This document shows, piece by piece, positions 45,193 through 56,997 of a stretch of 64,000 bases of DNA (its first letter is position 1; the number at the start of each line of letters is the position of its first letter). The notes under the pieces are model-generated. The model searched no databases. It saw only the letters and a program-made list of their open reading frames with translations, and was not told where the DNA came from. Location of the stretch: positions 135,144-199,143 of the forward strand of contig MNCI01003637.1 of NCBI GenBank assembly GCA_015680685.1, read 5' to 3'. The position numbers and the translations under genes were made by a program. Origin of the DNA: Gnetum montanum. Lineage: Eukaryota > Streptophyta > Gnetopsida > Gnetales > Gnetaceae.

Positions 45193-45766
45193 TATCATGT
45201 CCCCATTCCCAAATGGTGCTACTACATAAACAAAGGTGGTGTCTCTTCATAACAAATGTTATTGTTATTGTAACTAGACCCAAAAGGGCAATTGTAATTG
45301 AGACCCAAATAGGCATTTTGTAATAATGGATGTGTCTCTTGAGGAAACCTTTAGAGGTTTGACCTAAGGCATTTATACCTAGGCTTAGAGGTCATGCTAG
45401 CATGGAGTGGTGGAGCTGGTATAAGAAAGTCACAAGAAGCTAGGTGAAGCAAGATAGGAAGTAGATTGGCCATCCCTTCTAGCAGATGTGTAGGCCTAAC
45501 CATGGTGGCAGTGCTAGATTGCCTCTAAGGGATAGTTACTAAAGGAAGAAAATCCCAAGGAACACTCTTAGAGGATGATCTAGATACACTATTCCATATT
45601 AATAAATCATTCTTTTCTTTCTCTTTCTACACTTTCTCTATTATTTTATTCACTCATAATGTTGAATGTTAGATATATTTTATGTTTGGTATATTTTCTT
45701 CTTATATATAATGTCTAATATAATATATATTTGATCTTTTCCATGAAATCTGAGAACAGGATGTCA
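45193..45766 (+). repeat. 5' LTR of I
   Basis: Starts TATCATGTCCCC (TG worn to TA) and ends GGATGTCA. Compared with the right copy it has about 190 bp more in the middle. Confidence 0.8.
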
Positions 45767-45769
45767 TAA

Positions 45770-45782
45770 TTGGTATTAGAAA
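45770..45782 (+). other. Primer binding site of I
   Basis: TTGGTATTAGA starts three bases after the LTR, close to TGGTATCAGAGC, the usual complement of initiator tRNA-Met. Confidence 0.75.
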
Positions 45783-46556
45783 AAACTAGGAACCAAGGTC
45801 CATTTAGAACCATGGCCAACTACAACATCAATCTAATGATGAACCATGAAGCCATGACACAGGGAAAATCATTGCTCATCACTAGATGCACCATACGTTT
45901 GAGGATATCATTGACTAATGAAGATTTGATTACACCTCATCAAGATTCATCAATTCCATGAGATGTTGGTATGACAAGAATACATTGGTCTAGGTAATTC
46001 TTACCCATCTAAATACTATAAATATTAATTGATTAAGGTCATTGTTAATTTTCTCCCAAAACAATCAGTAACTATGACTTGAATTAATTTTTTTTATTGA
46101 AACTCATTATCAAAGTAATTTAGAAGATGTCAAGTTACCATATGTTAGCCTAGAAATTTTAGTTCAACAAAATAGGCTATTTTTGTCCTTTTAAGATCTA
46201 AAATTTCAACTTCATTTTTGAAACCTAAGACCATATCCAATCCATAGTACTCATTGGGATAATTCCAATGGTACAATGATCGGACTTATAGTTTGGAAGA
46301 TACTGATGTTTAAAGTTTCTCCTTCTACATGCACTAGAATAATATCAAATTATTATTATTTAAAAAAATTCAAAATATTAGTTTTGAGAATTTACCCAAA
46401 AGTGCCATTTACCGACACCAAACCTCTACCCTATCATTAGTTGAACCACCACATCAACCACTAATGCAAGGTGGAATAAAATAATAATAAATTTTTTAAA
46501 GAATTTTAGTAAGAGGAACATTGTAGGTTCAAACCCCAACCCACCACTTTAAAAAT
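45783..46556 (+). other. Internal region of I, first part
   Basis: AT-rich. 'accatggccaactacaacat' near 45808 lies where gag could begin, but the 63-codon frame there matches no family I know. Confidence 0.4.
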
Positions 46557-46637
46557 ACACACACACACACACACACACAAATAATAATAAAAACTAATAC
46601 ACATACACACGTGCGCGCGCGCACACACACACACAAA
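46557..46637. repeat. (CA)n microsatellites with a GC core
   Basis: An AC run at 46557-46578 and a second block at 46603-46635 with 'gtgcgcgcgcgcac' in the middle. Confidence 0.9.
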
Positions 46638-47022
46638 TAAATTTTTTTTTGTAGGCCACATTGACTTGCAAGGACTATGTAAGCCCATTAGGAGCTGCAT
46701 AAGAGGCATAGGCTCTGCAAGCCATGTTGGTCCTAGTAAGGACTAGCCAAGGAGTAGCAAACAAGGGTGGCCATGCACATTGGACTACCCCCAGTCAGCA
46801 CGTGTTGTGTCACTCATAGCCATCCTTTCATGTGCTATGCCACTCCTAGCCACCATTCAATTATCCTTCTAAATTTTCCTACTATTTTTGTTCAATCTAT
46901 CATTGTGCTGGTCCGCCATGTGCCATGTCCTATAGTGTTCACTTTCTATAGCGTTGTTAGACATTAATGATACCATGGATCATCACCTTCTTTAGCACTC
47001 CTTGGAAACTATTGATGCTATC

Positions 47023-47348
47023 GATCATTGCTTGTTGTACTATTGATCATTGCCTATCGTGTCACTAATCATCATCTACCGCGTCGTCGATCATCACCTC
47101 TCTTATTATTAATCATCGCTAGTTGCATCACCAATAATCACCTATCACATCATCAATCATTGTCTCTCTTGCCATCAATCATTGCCTATTGTATCATTGA
47201 TCATCACCTCTCTTTTCATCAATCATCACCTATCATGCCATAAATCATTGCCTCTCTTACTACCAATCATCACTTATCACTCTCTTGATCATTACCTATC
47301 ATGTCATCAATCATCATCTCCCCTACCATTGATCATTACCTCTTCTAG
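47023..47348. repeat. 22-bp minisatellite, about 15 units
   Basis: The unit is ATCATCACCTATCATGTCATCA or the variant ATCATCACCTCTCTTTTCATCA. The two variants largely alternate, so there is a 44-bp higher-order period. No reading frame is implied, although the period is not a multiple of three and the units could not encode an in-frame repeat. Confidence 0.85.
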
Positions 47349-47678
47349 CACCTTTCAATGATACTAATCATTGCCTCTACTAGAATAAAACAAAAAAACC
47401 CTAGTAAATGGTAGGATGTTGTGTGTTGGCTGATGCACACTTTCACTAGCCTTGCTTGCCTCACCTACCACTACTCTTGTCTATGTTCCTTGCCATCCAT
47501 GTCTGGTAAATGTCATAGCCTTAAGTGATGGAAAATTTATTTTTCTATCAAAAGATAGGAAATTTGAAAAATTGATGAAAATTTTAAAATTTTTCTCAAC
47601 TGACAAGAAATTCAAATCCCCAACGTTGACATGTTGATTTAAATAAAAACACATGTGGAAATAAATTTTAAAATTAGA

Positions 47679-47788
47679 ATTAGCACCCAGGTAACCAAAA
47701 ACATAAGAATTTTTTAATTAAGCATGCTTGTTCTGAAGTAGTACTAGAATGGGTGACCTCTCAGGAAGCCTCATTTTTTGTGCAAAAG
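47679..47788 (+). pseudogene. 5S rRNA-derived relic
   Basis: Reads like the second three-quarters of plant 5S rRNA: 'attagcaccc', 'ttaagcatgcttg', 'gtagtactagaatgggtga' 'cctc', 'tcaggaagcc', and a worn end 'tttttgtgcaaaag'. The RNA polymerase III internal element and C box region (47735-47760) is the best kept. Too many changes for a functional gene. Cassandra elements carry 5S sequence in their LTRs, so a fragment of such an element is one source; a 5S-derived SINE is another. Confidence 0.7.
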
Positions 47789-48540
47789 GTCCTTGAACTC
47801 AAAGGCCATAACATTTGATTCTAGAAGCCTTTTTCGATGAACAAAGAGTCATTTCCTATAGTTTTCAACCTTTTGGATCCAATGGTTAAGTCAAATCCAT
47901 CTAAGGAAATCCAAAAAATTATTTTTTATCCTTTATTCAATATAGTTCCTAGAAATCCTCAAAATTTTATTTTTAGTGTAAGTTGAGCATACAATGTCCA
48001 TTTTTAACATATAAATAGTAATTTCCAATATTTTTTACCCTTTTAAACTAAATGGTGAGGGTAGATTTATCATCTAGATACTTGATAATTTGATGATATC
48101 ATGAACTATTCCTTAAAAGTCTACAACATAAGGATAACTAATCATGCCCTGTTGAGACCAATGAATTTAACCTTTTTGACCTTAAGATTTAGTGCTTAAT
48201 ATTTGTAGATAGCCTTAAGATCACTATGGCATGTCATTAGTTAGACTGTTGGAGTTAGTATCCTTAAGGGGGTTAAAAAGGTTGTTAAGAATATATAGTT
48301 ACATATTACTAAGCTTAGAAGATGTAGTTATATATTGCTAAAATTGGATAATGTAGCTAAATATTGCTAAATTATTTGGAGAATCAGTTGAAAAATTAGT
48401 TGGCAATAAAAATAGTAAAAGAAAAAACAAATATATTAATTCATTTAACAATCAAAACATATGACACAACAACATGGAAACTCAAAATATTATTTTGATA
48501 AGATGTATGATACCCATAAAAAGAAAGGATCCAAAGGAGA
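47789..48540 (+). other. Internal region of I between the 5S relic and the nuclease fragment
   Basis: AT-rich, no ORF or repeat recognised. Confidence 0.4.
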
Positions 48541-49610
48541 ATCCAAGAATGAAAATAAAAGTTGCAATACATAACATGCTTGCAGATCCTTAGCAAGTGA
48601 GAAACAACATCTTCTATGTCCACTATGGGCTTTGGATTGGTAGAAATATCGATATCCATATATTTTTAGTAAAGTTACAAGATTTGGATGCTCATGTTTT
48701 ATGCCTAAAATAAGTCTTACCATGGGAATTCCTATACCAATTCCAACCAAATTTGGAAAAGATGGGATACAAAGGTATTTTATAAGCAAAAAGATTCTTT
48801 TGGAAGTTCTTCTTTTGAGTCGTATAAATTAGCCTATTGTAGAAATCACAACATGGATGGGTGCATGATCTTTTATAAAGAAGCTAAGTTTGAATTGGTA
48901 CAAAGATTTGAATGGAGTTTAGAAAATATGATTTTTGAAGTTCTAGAACTTCAAGTGATGGATAGTTAAGATTTTGGAAAAATCACATAGCCTTACCAGT
49001 TATTTAAAGTCTATCCATCAAGAATATGTTTATGCATGATTAACACACATTTAATTACCAAATCAACATGTTCAAATGTTAGACTATGTCAAGGAGCATA
49101 TTTGATTAAGAAAATAGAAGAAAGTTTGAAGAATAAGTGTTTCATAAGCTATACGAATCAATTTCCATTTATTCTTTGTGGAGACTTCAATGAAAAAGTT
49201 GGAAGTAGTGTCTATCAATTCTTAAAAAATGGATATGTAAAGGAACCCTTGGAAGATGAACCTGATTTGAAGAAGATGTTTTCATCAATTTAGCATGCAA
49301 TTCCATTAGCTCACGCATATTTTGCTTACTTTGAATCTTCAATAGTTAAATTAGATTCTAGAATTTAGGTAAAAATGATGTTGATGGACGGTGCTCATTA
49401 CGAATCATAGTTCAGTAATTACTCCACTATGACTAATGAAGATGGGGCAACAACATTCTTCATTGAGACTTTAGACTATATTTGGTATAATGTCTGATTT
49501 TTCCAAATTACCAAGTTAATAGATTTAATTTCTAAAAAATAATTTGAGAAGAATCAAGATCAAGTCTTGCCATCTTGAACAAGATCATTTGATCATATAC
49601 CACTTATGGT
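48541..49610 (+). pseudogene. CCR4-type endonuclease/exonuclease/phosphatase pseudogene
   Basis: Resembles plant CCR4/angel-family poly(A) nucleases, which shorten mRNA tails in the cytoplasm. In order and without intron-sized gaps: IKVAIHNMLADP (48570), LQDLDAHVLCLK (48675-48710), PNLEKMGYKGI, YCRNHNMDGCMIFYKEAKFE (48835-48890), an open 85-codon frame (49036-49293) with LCGDFNEKVGSSVYQFLKNG, then TLDYIWYN (49465) and DHIPLMVE (49591). The order matches the family fold, including the CGDFN and final DH sites. The LQEV catalytic Glu is lost: its codon position reads TAA at 48711-48713. Other stops and frame changes follow. The lack of introns suggests a retrocopy or a transduced mRNA piece captured by element I; insertion into I after it landed is the alternative. 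Confidence 0.7.
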
Positions 49611-50043
49611 AGAATTACAATTACTTCCATCAATTCATAAGTAATCAAGATCAAGAAGTATTCTCAAAATTACTTTTATTTATGATCTTATTATTTTATT
49701 CATTATTTAATTTATATTTTAATTAGATAAGTAAAATATCTAAGGTAATGAAAAATTGAAAATAAAGAATTCTACCTTCACTTGGGTAAGGACTGGTGAT
49801 TAGTGGTTGATAAATCTTTAATTTACCTCTTATCATTATCTTAGAAAATAAGGTTAGTATTAAGAAGGTAATATTTAATTTTTTTTATATATCCTTCTCA
49901 CATATTTTTTTTTTTGTAGAATAAGGAAGAAACAACTTCAACTGTAATGGAGAAATCAAATTATTAGAGCATAGGATCATAATAGAAGCATTGGAGCTAG
50001 AAAAAGATAGTGAACATGGACTCATTCAAGGATGCACAAAACC
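49611..50043 (+). other. Internal region of I, last part
   Basis: AT-rich stretch between the nuclease fragment and the polypurine tract; nothing recognised. Confidence 0.4.
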
Positions 50044-50056
50044 TAAGGAGGGTAGA
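50044..50056 (+). other. Polypurine tract of I
   Basis: AAGGAGGGTAGA just before the right LTR start TGTCATG. Confidence 0.7.
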
Positions 50057-50057
50057 T

Positions 50058-50449
50058 TGTCATGTCCCCATTTCCAAATTATGCTTTTGCATAAACAAAG
50101 ATGGTGTCTCTTCATAACAATTATTATTGTTATTGTAAGAAGACCTAAAAGGATAGTTGTAATTATGCTAAAGGGATTGTTGTAGTGGTGGCAGTGCTAG
50201 ATTGCCTCTAAGGGATAGTTGCTAAATGAAGAAAACCCCAAGAAACAGTCTTAGAACATGATCTGAATACACTATTCCATATCAATAAAGCATTCTTTTC
50301 TTTCTCTTTCTACACTTTCTCTATTAGTTCCTTTACGCATAATGTCAAATGTTACATATATTTCACATTTGGAATATTATCTTCTAATGCATAATGTTTA
50401 ATATAACATATATTTGATGTTTTCCATAACATCCAAGAGTGGGATGTCT
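50058..50449 (+). repeat. 3' LTR of I
   Basis: TGTCATGTCCCC...GGATGTCT, matching 45193-45766 with one internal deletion of about 190 bp. Confidence 0.82.
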
Positions 50450-50455
50450 AGAATC

Positions 50456-50745
50456 CTTGGTTTGTGGATTCTCACACTTCCATAGCCAAAATATTCTTCC
50501 CTCCTTATTTTCTCTCTTAATCAAGCTAAGAAAATTCTTCATCACCATAGTTATGAATATGATCAGGACCTACATTCTTATCTACCTTATTGCTAATCTC
50601 ATCTAATCATGTAACCATTAATTGAAAGATATATTTTATGCTCTTTATATTCTCGTTCAAGATTTGAAACTATTTCTTCTTATAAGTCATTTGAATTAAC
50701 ATAACAATTCCACAACCAAATTTCAAATAACAATCAACTTCACTT
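50456..50745 (-). pseudogene. gag of H, N-terminal remnant
   Basis: Continues H gag to the right of I. In the minus frame: IKSIKYIFQLMVTWLDEISN and GPDHIHNYGDEEFS. If I and one AGAATC copy are removed, the two gag pieces join directly. Confidence 0.5.
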
Positions 50746-50746
50746 T

Positions 50747-50755
50747 GATACCAAT
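50747..50755 (-). other. Primer binding site of H
   Basis: The minus strand reads TTGGTATCAAAG after the LTR end ACA and TTA, an initiator tRNA-Met-type site (TGGTATCAGAGC). It runs on to about 50744. Confidence 0.7.
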
Positions 50756-50757
50756 AA

Positions 50758-51355
50758 TGTTGGAGTAGATTCACTTCATTTACTTCAATCCTTCAAGAAC
50801 CCACTGAATCCAAAATATAGGAAGATAATTTAATTTGCTAGAAAATAAGAAAACTAACTGGTTTAATTAATTCAAGAAAGATTACAAATTAGTAGTTCAA
50901 TAACCTACAATATCACAAATTACTCACAAATAGTTAATGACATTGCTAAGCATTAGGTTCTACAACCATACAATGATTGTCCTTAATGCAAGGAAAAACT
51001 AAATGATATCTCTCTTACAAACATAGAACTAAGATCTAACACAACACACATACATAGAAAGCTACAATGGTCAAGCACACATAATTAACCATAGAGATGC
51101 ATACATACTTATGGAATCTCTCTTCCAGCTATCATCTAAACCCATCTCATTTTCACTCATGATATAACATGAAAAAATAAATAATATTTATCAAATTGAA
51201 GACAAGAATCCTAGGGAAGCCTTTTCCATGATCAACTTGGTGATTCCTAGCTATTTCCATCTTATTCTCATTTTTTTGGCTATTTTCAAACTTAGAATTG
51301 TCAAATTGGAACTTTTCTCATTTGTACAAGATGTCTACAAGCTTGCCAAGATATC
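50758..51355 (-). repeat. 5' LTR of H, truncated
   Basis: Starts 'tgttggagtagattcac' on the plus strand and matches 40485-40960; the match stops after 'ctacaagcttgccaagatatc', so the U3 start is lost. Confidence 0.75.
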
Positions 51356-53330
51356 ATGGGGAGGTCATGATCTCTTAAATTTTTTTTGTTCTTTAATTCA
51401 TCTTGCTAATGTAGTGAAGCTTAACATATTTCAATGCATATAGACTTCATTTGACACTATTTGATAGATCTAAGATATGTTGGATTACTGGTTTCAAACT
51501 TAGAATCAATTGTAATTAAAATTTTTGACATTTGGTTATGTTCCTTCATCCTCAATGTTTAATTTGTAGTAATTTGGATGCTCATATGATTGTTGTTTGT
51601 TACGAGCCAACATTTAGTTATGTGACCAATTAGAGATGGACTTTTTGGGAATGTTTGGTATTTGATTTGTACTAGAATGCATCAATGTGTCTTTCATTGT
51701 AGATCCTATCCTGCATCAAAGGATAGTCCATGGGTCATTGATCCTTTGTTTGATGCCTTCAAAATATTAGAAGTCAGTCTTGGATGACACCTATAGTACC
51801 AATAGTTTGGTTTGAGACTAATAATAAATCCATGCATATGGTATTTTAGCATATGATTTGGAATTAATTTAAAAATTTGGAAAAGTATGTATGATAATAA
51901 TTGATACATTTGAATATAAGTGTGATGCATGTTAGCCTTCTCATTTGTAGGTTACTAGGTAGAATGGGTGATTATGGTTGATTAGATTTTTTGTTGAGAA
52001 TTAGATTGACATATGATCTGTGATCTATGATGCAAATGGATTATTTCTACTTACTAAAATTTATTTTAGGCCAACATGCCTTCACATAGGCACCATAAGA
52101 CTTGTCCTTAACTCAATGAGAGAAGGTGTTAAGATTTTTTACTTCTTGTATATTATCCTCATTTCTTATTTTTAGGTCACCAAGGCTAGGTGAAGTAATT
52201 AAATATTTGTTATTATCACTTATATTTAGATTTTATGTATATTTACTTTCTAGTATTAGTTTATTTATGTCTTCACATTATTATGACATTTTATAAACTT
52301 ATATTAGATTATTCTCTTTCATGAATTATTTATTTAGATTTGGATATTTATGTATAGTAAAACATGTTATAGTACAAATAGATATTATTGATTATTCTAA
52401 ATATTTTCATATTTATATTTTCTCTATCATTTTTTAGTTAGCTTTGGTTTTCAATTCTTGTTATATATTAGTGTTAATCAGTTATATTTTTCTTATTCTT
52501 CCACTATTATCAATTCATTTTTTTCCTACTTACGGCTTCATAATTTTTCATTATGCTTATTTCTCATTACATTAATTCATTTCAATTTTCAAGTCTCTTT
52601 TAATGATCAATCATTTGATAAGGATTCTATACTCGATGTTTGCTCTCTAACCTTAGGCTAAGAAGGATGGTGTTAAATGCTACATCCTAAAAACTTGCCA
52701 AAAAAAAAAACCTAAGCTTAAAATGAACCAAAATGAAATGAATGACATAATGAAATATTAAAATATAAATATATTTAGAGATCAATAGTCAAATTACATC
52801 ATTAAATATCTAGAAATCTCAAATCTAATAAATACATGGGTTAAGCATTACATTGAATAAATTATTTGAAAAACCCAAAAGTTAAGCATGATAATAGATT
52901 ACCATACTTGATTGAAAGCCCTATTGACAAATATGATTACATGGATAATATCTTCTAAGAGTAAATCCTTACATAGTTAAAATATTCTAAAATAGACTCC
53001 AAATCCTAAGGAAAGTCAAAGATCAATGATTGAATCTAAAAAACCTCTTAAATGAAATTTGGAATGGAAAATACTTAGATCTGAATACTTACATAGGCTT
53101 ACATAAGGTTTATCTTCTATTTGGTAGTATCTCCCTCTCTAGATCACTCTTTTATATGTTAATGATGCAAATGGATGATCCTAATGAAATGCATTGCTAG
53201 ATATTTATACTCATAAGGGCATATCTAGGTCAAACTAATTGGGTAATTACTAACAAAAAATAAACTTATAAAATTATAGTTAATCCTAAATTTCTAAAAT
53301 TAAGTTAAATATTATTTCTTGAAGGGTATT
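51356..53330. other. AT-rich stretch, nothing recognised
   Basis: About 2 kb of T-rich sequence without family-like frames. An A run lies at 52700-52710. Possibly old LTR or LINE remains too worn to read. Confidence 0.45.
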
Positions 53331-54075
53331 TGATGAGCAGTGAGGTCCCCTACACCCAACCATACGAATACGAGTGTTCATGCACGATGTAGTTGAATTC
53401 CATGGACTAAGTGCTTATGCGGCTTCACAGAACAAGGATGGGTTAGCAATTGTTGCCTTTCCAAGCTTACTTGTATGGCACTATTGTATGGTTAAGTAAA
53501 CTTGAGGTATATGATTTTTATGCTTTTTATGTTTTATGTCCTGGTGCTAAAGATGGAAGAAGTGAATTAATTGAATAACTAATTTAAACTAACTAATCAG
53601 CTAGGTCCTAACTAGTCCTAACACTAGCATCCATTCCCACTTGCCGTACACATCCTGAGCTAGTGTAACACTATTGGGATTACCAAATGCTAATCATTAC
53701 TAGGTTACCAAGTGTTCCTTGTATGCTCGAAGTGGTCATACTAAGTGTGCTTACTTTTGAAAATGACTGAATCAATAAAAGCAACATTAATTAACTAATG
53801 AAAGCATTAAAGAACTATAAATAGCATTAAGGGTGAGAGATAAGCTATTTTGAATGCTATAAGGTTTATCAAAAAGTTCGACTTTATTTCTGGACACAAG
53901 GTGTGCTCAGGTACACAATGCTCAAAGAAAGATCCGTTCGCTTTATGACTCCTATTGTGGACACCTAGAAATAATTCTAACTCTGAGAGGGAGAAACTGC
54001 AAGAGGTCACGTAAGGGACTAAGACTAACTACTAAACCAAGTACACCTACTTCTTATTTATTTGTTCCAACATTG
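53331..54075 (-). repeat. 3' LTR of E
   Basis: TGATGAGCAGTGAGG on the plus strand, then the shared LTR body up to 'cttatttatttgtt', the TATA region. The U3 tip is not recognisable: no ATTAGAGT or GATATC palindromes follow. Confidence 0.75.
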
Positions 54076-54580
54076 GTGTACTAGGATATCTTGGATGCTA
54101 AGGATTATATGTTGAATATTAACATCAACATGAATTATACATATTCAAATGTAAAATGATAATGATTTATAGAAGCAAGACTAATTATGTTATTATGTGA
54201 TTAGCTAGGAAGAGATATGACTAGAGGTTTTAATATGTTCCTTGATTTTTATGCTTAAAAGAAAAATCACAATGATAGTTTAATACACACAATATATCCA
54301 CACTATTTGATGTAACATATATATCATAAGCATTAAATATCCAATTCACTATGATCTTCATTCTAGTTTTTACTTTACATATATTAAGATATCTATCTTA
54401 ATATTTCTATCTTTATACTATATCTAACTATCTTAGTTGTCTAAGTTAATAACTACCATTTTCTCACTATATGATTGGCTATTGTCATGATGTTTACATA
54501 TTGTTTTTTTATTTGTTGTGTTCATATTATTATCCACATAATCATACCACTATTTTTAAGTCATTGTGAGTCATTGTGCA
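54076..54580. other. Unassigned AT-rich segment in E
   Basis: Lies between the LTR body and an RNase H remnant. It may be a diverged U3 plus deletion scar. A 'gtcattgtga' word is duplicated at 54562-54584. Confidence 0.4.
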
Positions 54581-54584
54581 CCAG

Positions 54585-55780
54585 CAATACTTCAACTTGC
54601 ACAGTGGATGCAATAGGGATGTTTTTGGTCATCTAACTGTGTAAGTATATCTCCTAAAGCAAAGTTGAACGTGTCAATCATTATGTGGAATGGTTTGGAC
54701 CAGTTGGGAGCTTGTAGAATAGGCGTTTCTACAAGCTTCTATTTTAAGGTTTGGAAGGCTAGCTCACATTCCTTGGTCCATTCAAAAGGTTGGTCCATTC
54801 AAAAGGTATGTCCTTCTTTGTTAGTTCTACCAAAGGTTTTGCAATCCTTGAAAATTTCTCAATGAAGCATCTATAATAGTCAGTATGTCCAAGGAATGAT
54901 CGGATGTCTTTTATAGTTTTAGGTTGCTGAGTGATTCCTTGGATGACCTTAATCTTTTCAAGATCTACTTCTATCCCTGTTTGTGAAATCTTGTGCTCTA
55001 ATACAATGTCTTCTTGGACCATTAAATGGCTTTTTTGCTAATTAACTCCTAAGTTGATTTCTACACATCATTTCAGTACTTTAATTAAGTCTTAAGTTGG
55101 TTTCTACACATCATTTTAGTACTTACTCTAATTGGTCCAATTCTTGTTTGAAGTCCACTCCATAGGTGGAGAAATTGTCCATAAAGACTTCCATACCATT
55201 TTCTATTTGTTGCTGAAAGATACTTAGAACAAAATGTTGAAATGTTGTTGGAGCATTGCACAAGCCAAACGACATATGCTTATATGCAAATGTCCCCCAC
55301 GGACTTGTGAACATAGTCTTGGCTTGGTATTTTGGTGCTATTTTAATTTGATTATATTCATTGTAGCCATCTAGAAAACTATAGTAGCAATGCCTTGCAG
55401 TGGTATCTAAGACTTGGTTGATGAATGACAATGGAAAGTGGTCTTTAAATGTTTTCATGTTTAGTAGCATAAAGTCTATACACACCCTCCATTTACCTCC
55501 CTTTTGGGGCACAATGACTAAAGACTAACCCATTCACTATTAGTAATGGGATAGATGAACCCGGCTTTTAGAAGTTGGTCAATTTCTTATTTAACCACTT
55601 GCTTAAGCTTTGGGTTCATTCATCTCTACAGTTGTCATCAAGGTTTCATGGAGGGATCAATGTAAATTCTATGTTGGCATATCCTAGGATCTATTTTGGT
55701 TAATTCAAGATATGATCAAGCAAAAGCTTTCAACCATTTTTTAATCATTTTTAGTAATGTTTATTTTTGTGGAGGAGTGA
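54585..55780 (-). pseudogene. RT and RNase H start of E
   Basis: RT in an open 129-codon frame (55512-55123): PQKGGKWRVCIDFMLLN, DHFPLSFINQ, YYSFLDGYNEYNQ, MSFGLCNAPTTFQ, EVFMDNFSTYG, with the second catalytic Asp changed to Asn. Next: GIEVDLEKIKVIQGIT, SFLGHTDYYRCFIEKFSRIA (55020-54810), then the RNase H opening FHIMIDTFNFALGDILTQ (54690-54630), which breaks at 54580. A 17-bp tandem duplication (ttggtccattcaaaagg twice, 54772-54806) shifts the frame. Confidence 0.85.
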
Positions 55781-55784
55781 GCTT

Positions 55785-56997
55785 AGCATTAATGATTGTC
55801 GGTGTTGCCACTATTGATACTGCTCATGTGGTTGTGGTGGAGTTCCACATGGATAATACGTCAAGGGTTGGTGGAACTATCTTGGGCTACCTTGAGGATA
55901 AGGTAACCTTTAGGGTGTTTGCTGTCTGTTTAATTATGGGTTTAGTGCATACACCTCAGACTCCTGTAGATGTGAGATTATTGGGCAACATCCCTTAGGA
56001 TGGTCATATTAACATATCTCACATTCACCATCATTTTTTGTATTCAAATCCACAACCTCTTCAATGATGCCATCTTTGCCGTTACCTTTGTTATGTGCAT
56101 ATTTAGTTTCTTTCTTTTATCTCCTTTCATAGTTACTACCTGGTTCGCTAGAGTCCTCTACTATTTTGAGAATGGTTTGAAATCTATTATCTAGGGAGTT
56201 CCACATTTGGTTTACCTTTGCCGATACTTTTGATGCAAGTTTTTGAATGGGCAAGGTTTTCCTATTCACCATCTCTTCAAGTGATGACTCTTATTCATCC
56301 TCACAAGATATAACTCCCTTCTTTTGGAGGGAAGGATCTCTATTGTATTCCTCTATACTCTCTCTTTTCCTTAACTCACCTTCCTCGACAACTTGCTCCA
56401 ACAATCTTTGTACTTGATGGGCCCTAAGCTTAGATAGTCTTCCTTGGGCATAAGTCCTAAGGGTTCTTCATGTTTTGTGCCAAAGTCCATCTACGAGATG
56501 GCATAGTTGTTCTCTCTATGAGTAACCATGGCCAAGACAATGATGTAATAATGCATAATATCAGCCCATGGTAGTATCCAAGGGTTCATGTCCTCCTTGT
56601 TTCCATCCTTGGATTTGCTTTCATAGCTTGGACACTCAGGAGTATATTTGATACTTATCATTGAACATTTCTAACATGGTACTCCATTAGTGAATGGACT
56701 CTAGTTCTAAGGATTAGTACTAGCTTTTTGCTTCCTTGATCAGTGTCTATAGAAAAAACTTGAGTTTTTGCCACTTGTTTTCTATGTTTTGCAAGGCACA
56801 TGCATCGTGAAATGCTTGCAAATGATTTTGAGGATTAGCATAGTATCCCCCTTCAAATCATGGGATATTTTTCATGTCTAATCTTTTGATCCTACTATCT
56901 TTTTGGTGCCTTGTTGGAATTCTAACAACCTTAGTTATATCTAGCATACTTCAGGTAGCAAGTAGGGGTTCATCGTGATTGTATTCTCTATGGCATC
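55785..56997 (-). pseudogene. gag remnant of E
   Basis: Equivalent to about 36120-37270 of D2: 'gcccatggtag' 'tatccaagggttcatg', CEIC-DHPKGC knuckle remnant near 56000, and a Lys/Glu-rich linker. Frames are broken throughout. It is joined to RT by a deletion of the protease part. Confidence 0.7.

Larger units (their letters stand above)
45193..50449 (+). mobile_element. Element I: LTR element without recognisable gag or pol, carrying a CCR4-like fragment
   Basis: LTRs at 45193-45766 and 50058-50449 with target duplication AGAATC (45187-45192, 50450-50455) inside the gag of H. A primer site for initiator tRNA-Met follows the left LTR and a polypurine tract (AAGGAGGGTAGA) precedes the right LTR, so the orientation is plus. 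The 4.3-kb inside shows no gag, RT or integrase, but it contains microsatellites, a 22-bp minisatellite, a 5S rRNA-like relic and a nuclease pseudogene. It fits the class of large non-autonomous LTR derivatives. Confidence 0.8.
40485..51355 (-). mobile_element. Element H: decayed chromovirus-type Ty3/gypsy, split by element I
   Basis: Left LTR 40485-41195 and right LTR 50758-51355 are diverged direct copies. Between them on the minus strand: primer site (50747-50755), gag N-terminal part (50456-50745), [element I], the rest of gag, protease, RT-RNase H and integrase. The RT and protease wording (HILIDGEVQENII, RICIN, SGYHQIWI, FFDDIL) is chromovirus-like, probably the Tekay/Reina/CRM side. 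No chromodomain was seen after integrase. The right LTR is truncated at its far end. Confidence 0.8.
53331..56997 (-). mobile_element. Element E: truncated Athila-like element
   Basis: Minus-strand element with a 3' LTR at 53331 and internal parts up to 56997, where the LTR of F begins. Compared with D2 it has lost integrase and most of RNase H, and also protease (RT joins gag near 55780). Its 5' LTR is not in the window; it may lie beyond F and G. Confidence 0.75.

Noticed and set aside
46506-46709. Cys-rich minus-strand frame
   Set aside because: It is a translation of the (CA)n microsatellite.
47023-47348. Regular 22-bp repeats as a CRISPR array
   Set aside because: There are no unique spacers between units, and the setting is a plant nuclear genome.
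47679-47788. Functional 5S rRNA gene
   Set aside because: The first third is missing or unreadable and many conserved bases are changed.
48441-48789. Minus-strand frames opposite the CCR4-like relic
   Set aside because: No family resemblance; the plus strand carries the ordered nuclease motifs.
54759-54865. 17-bp tandem duplication in E as a regulatory repeat
   Set aside because: It lies in an RT/RNase H coding relic and simply shifts the frame; most likely a replication slip.
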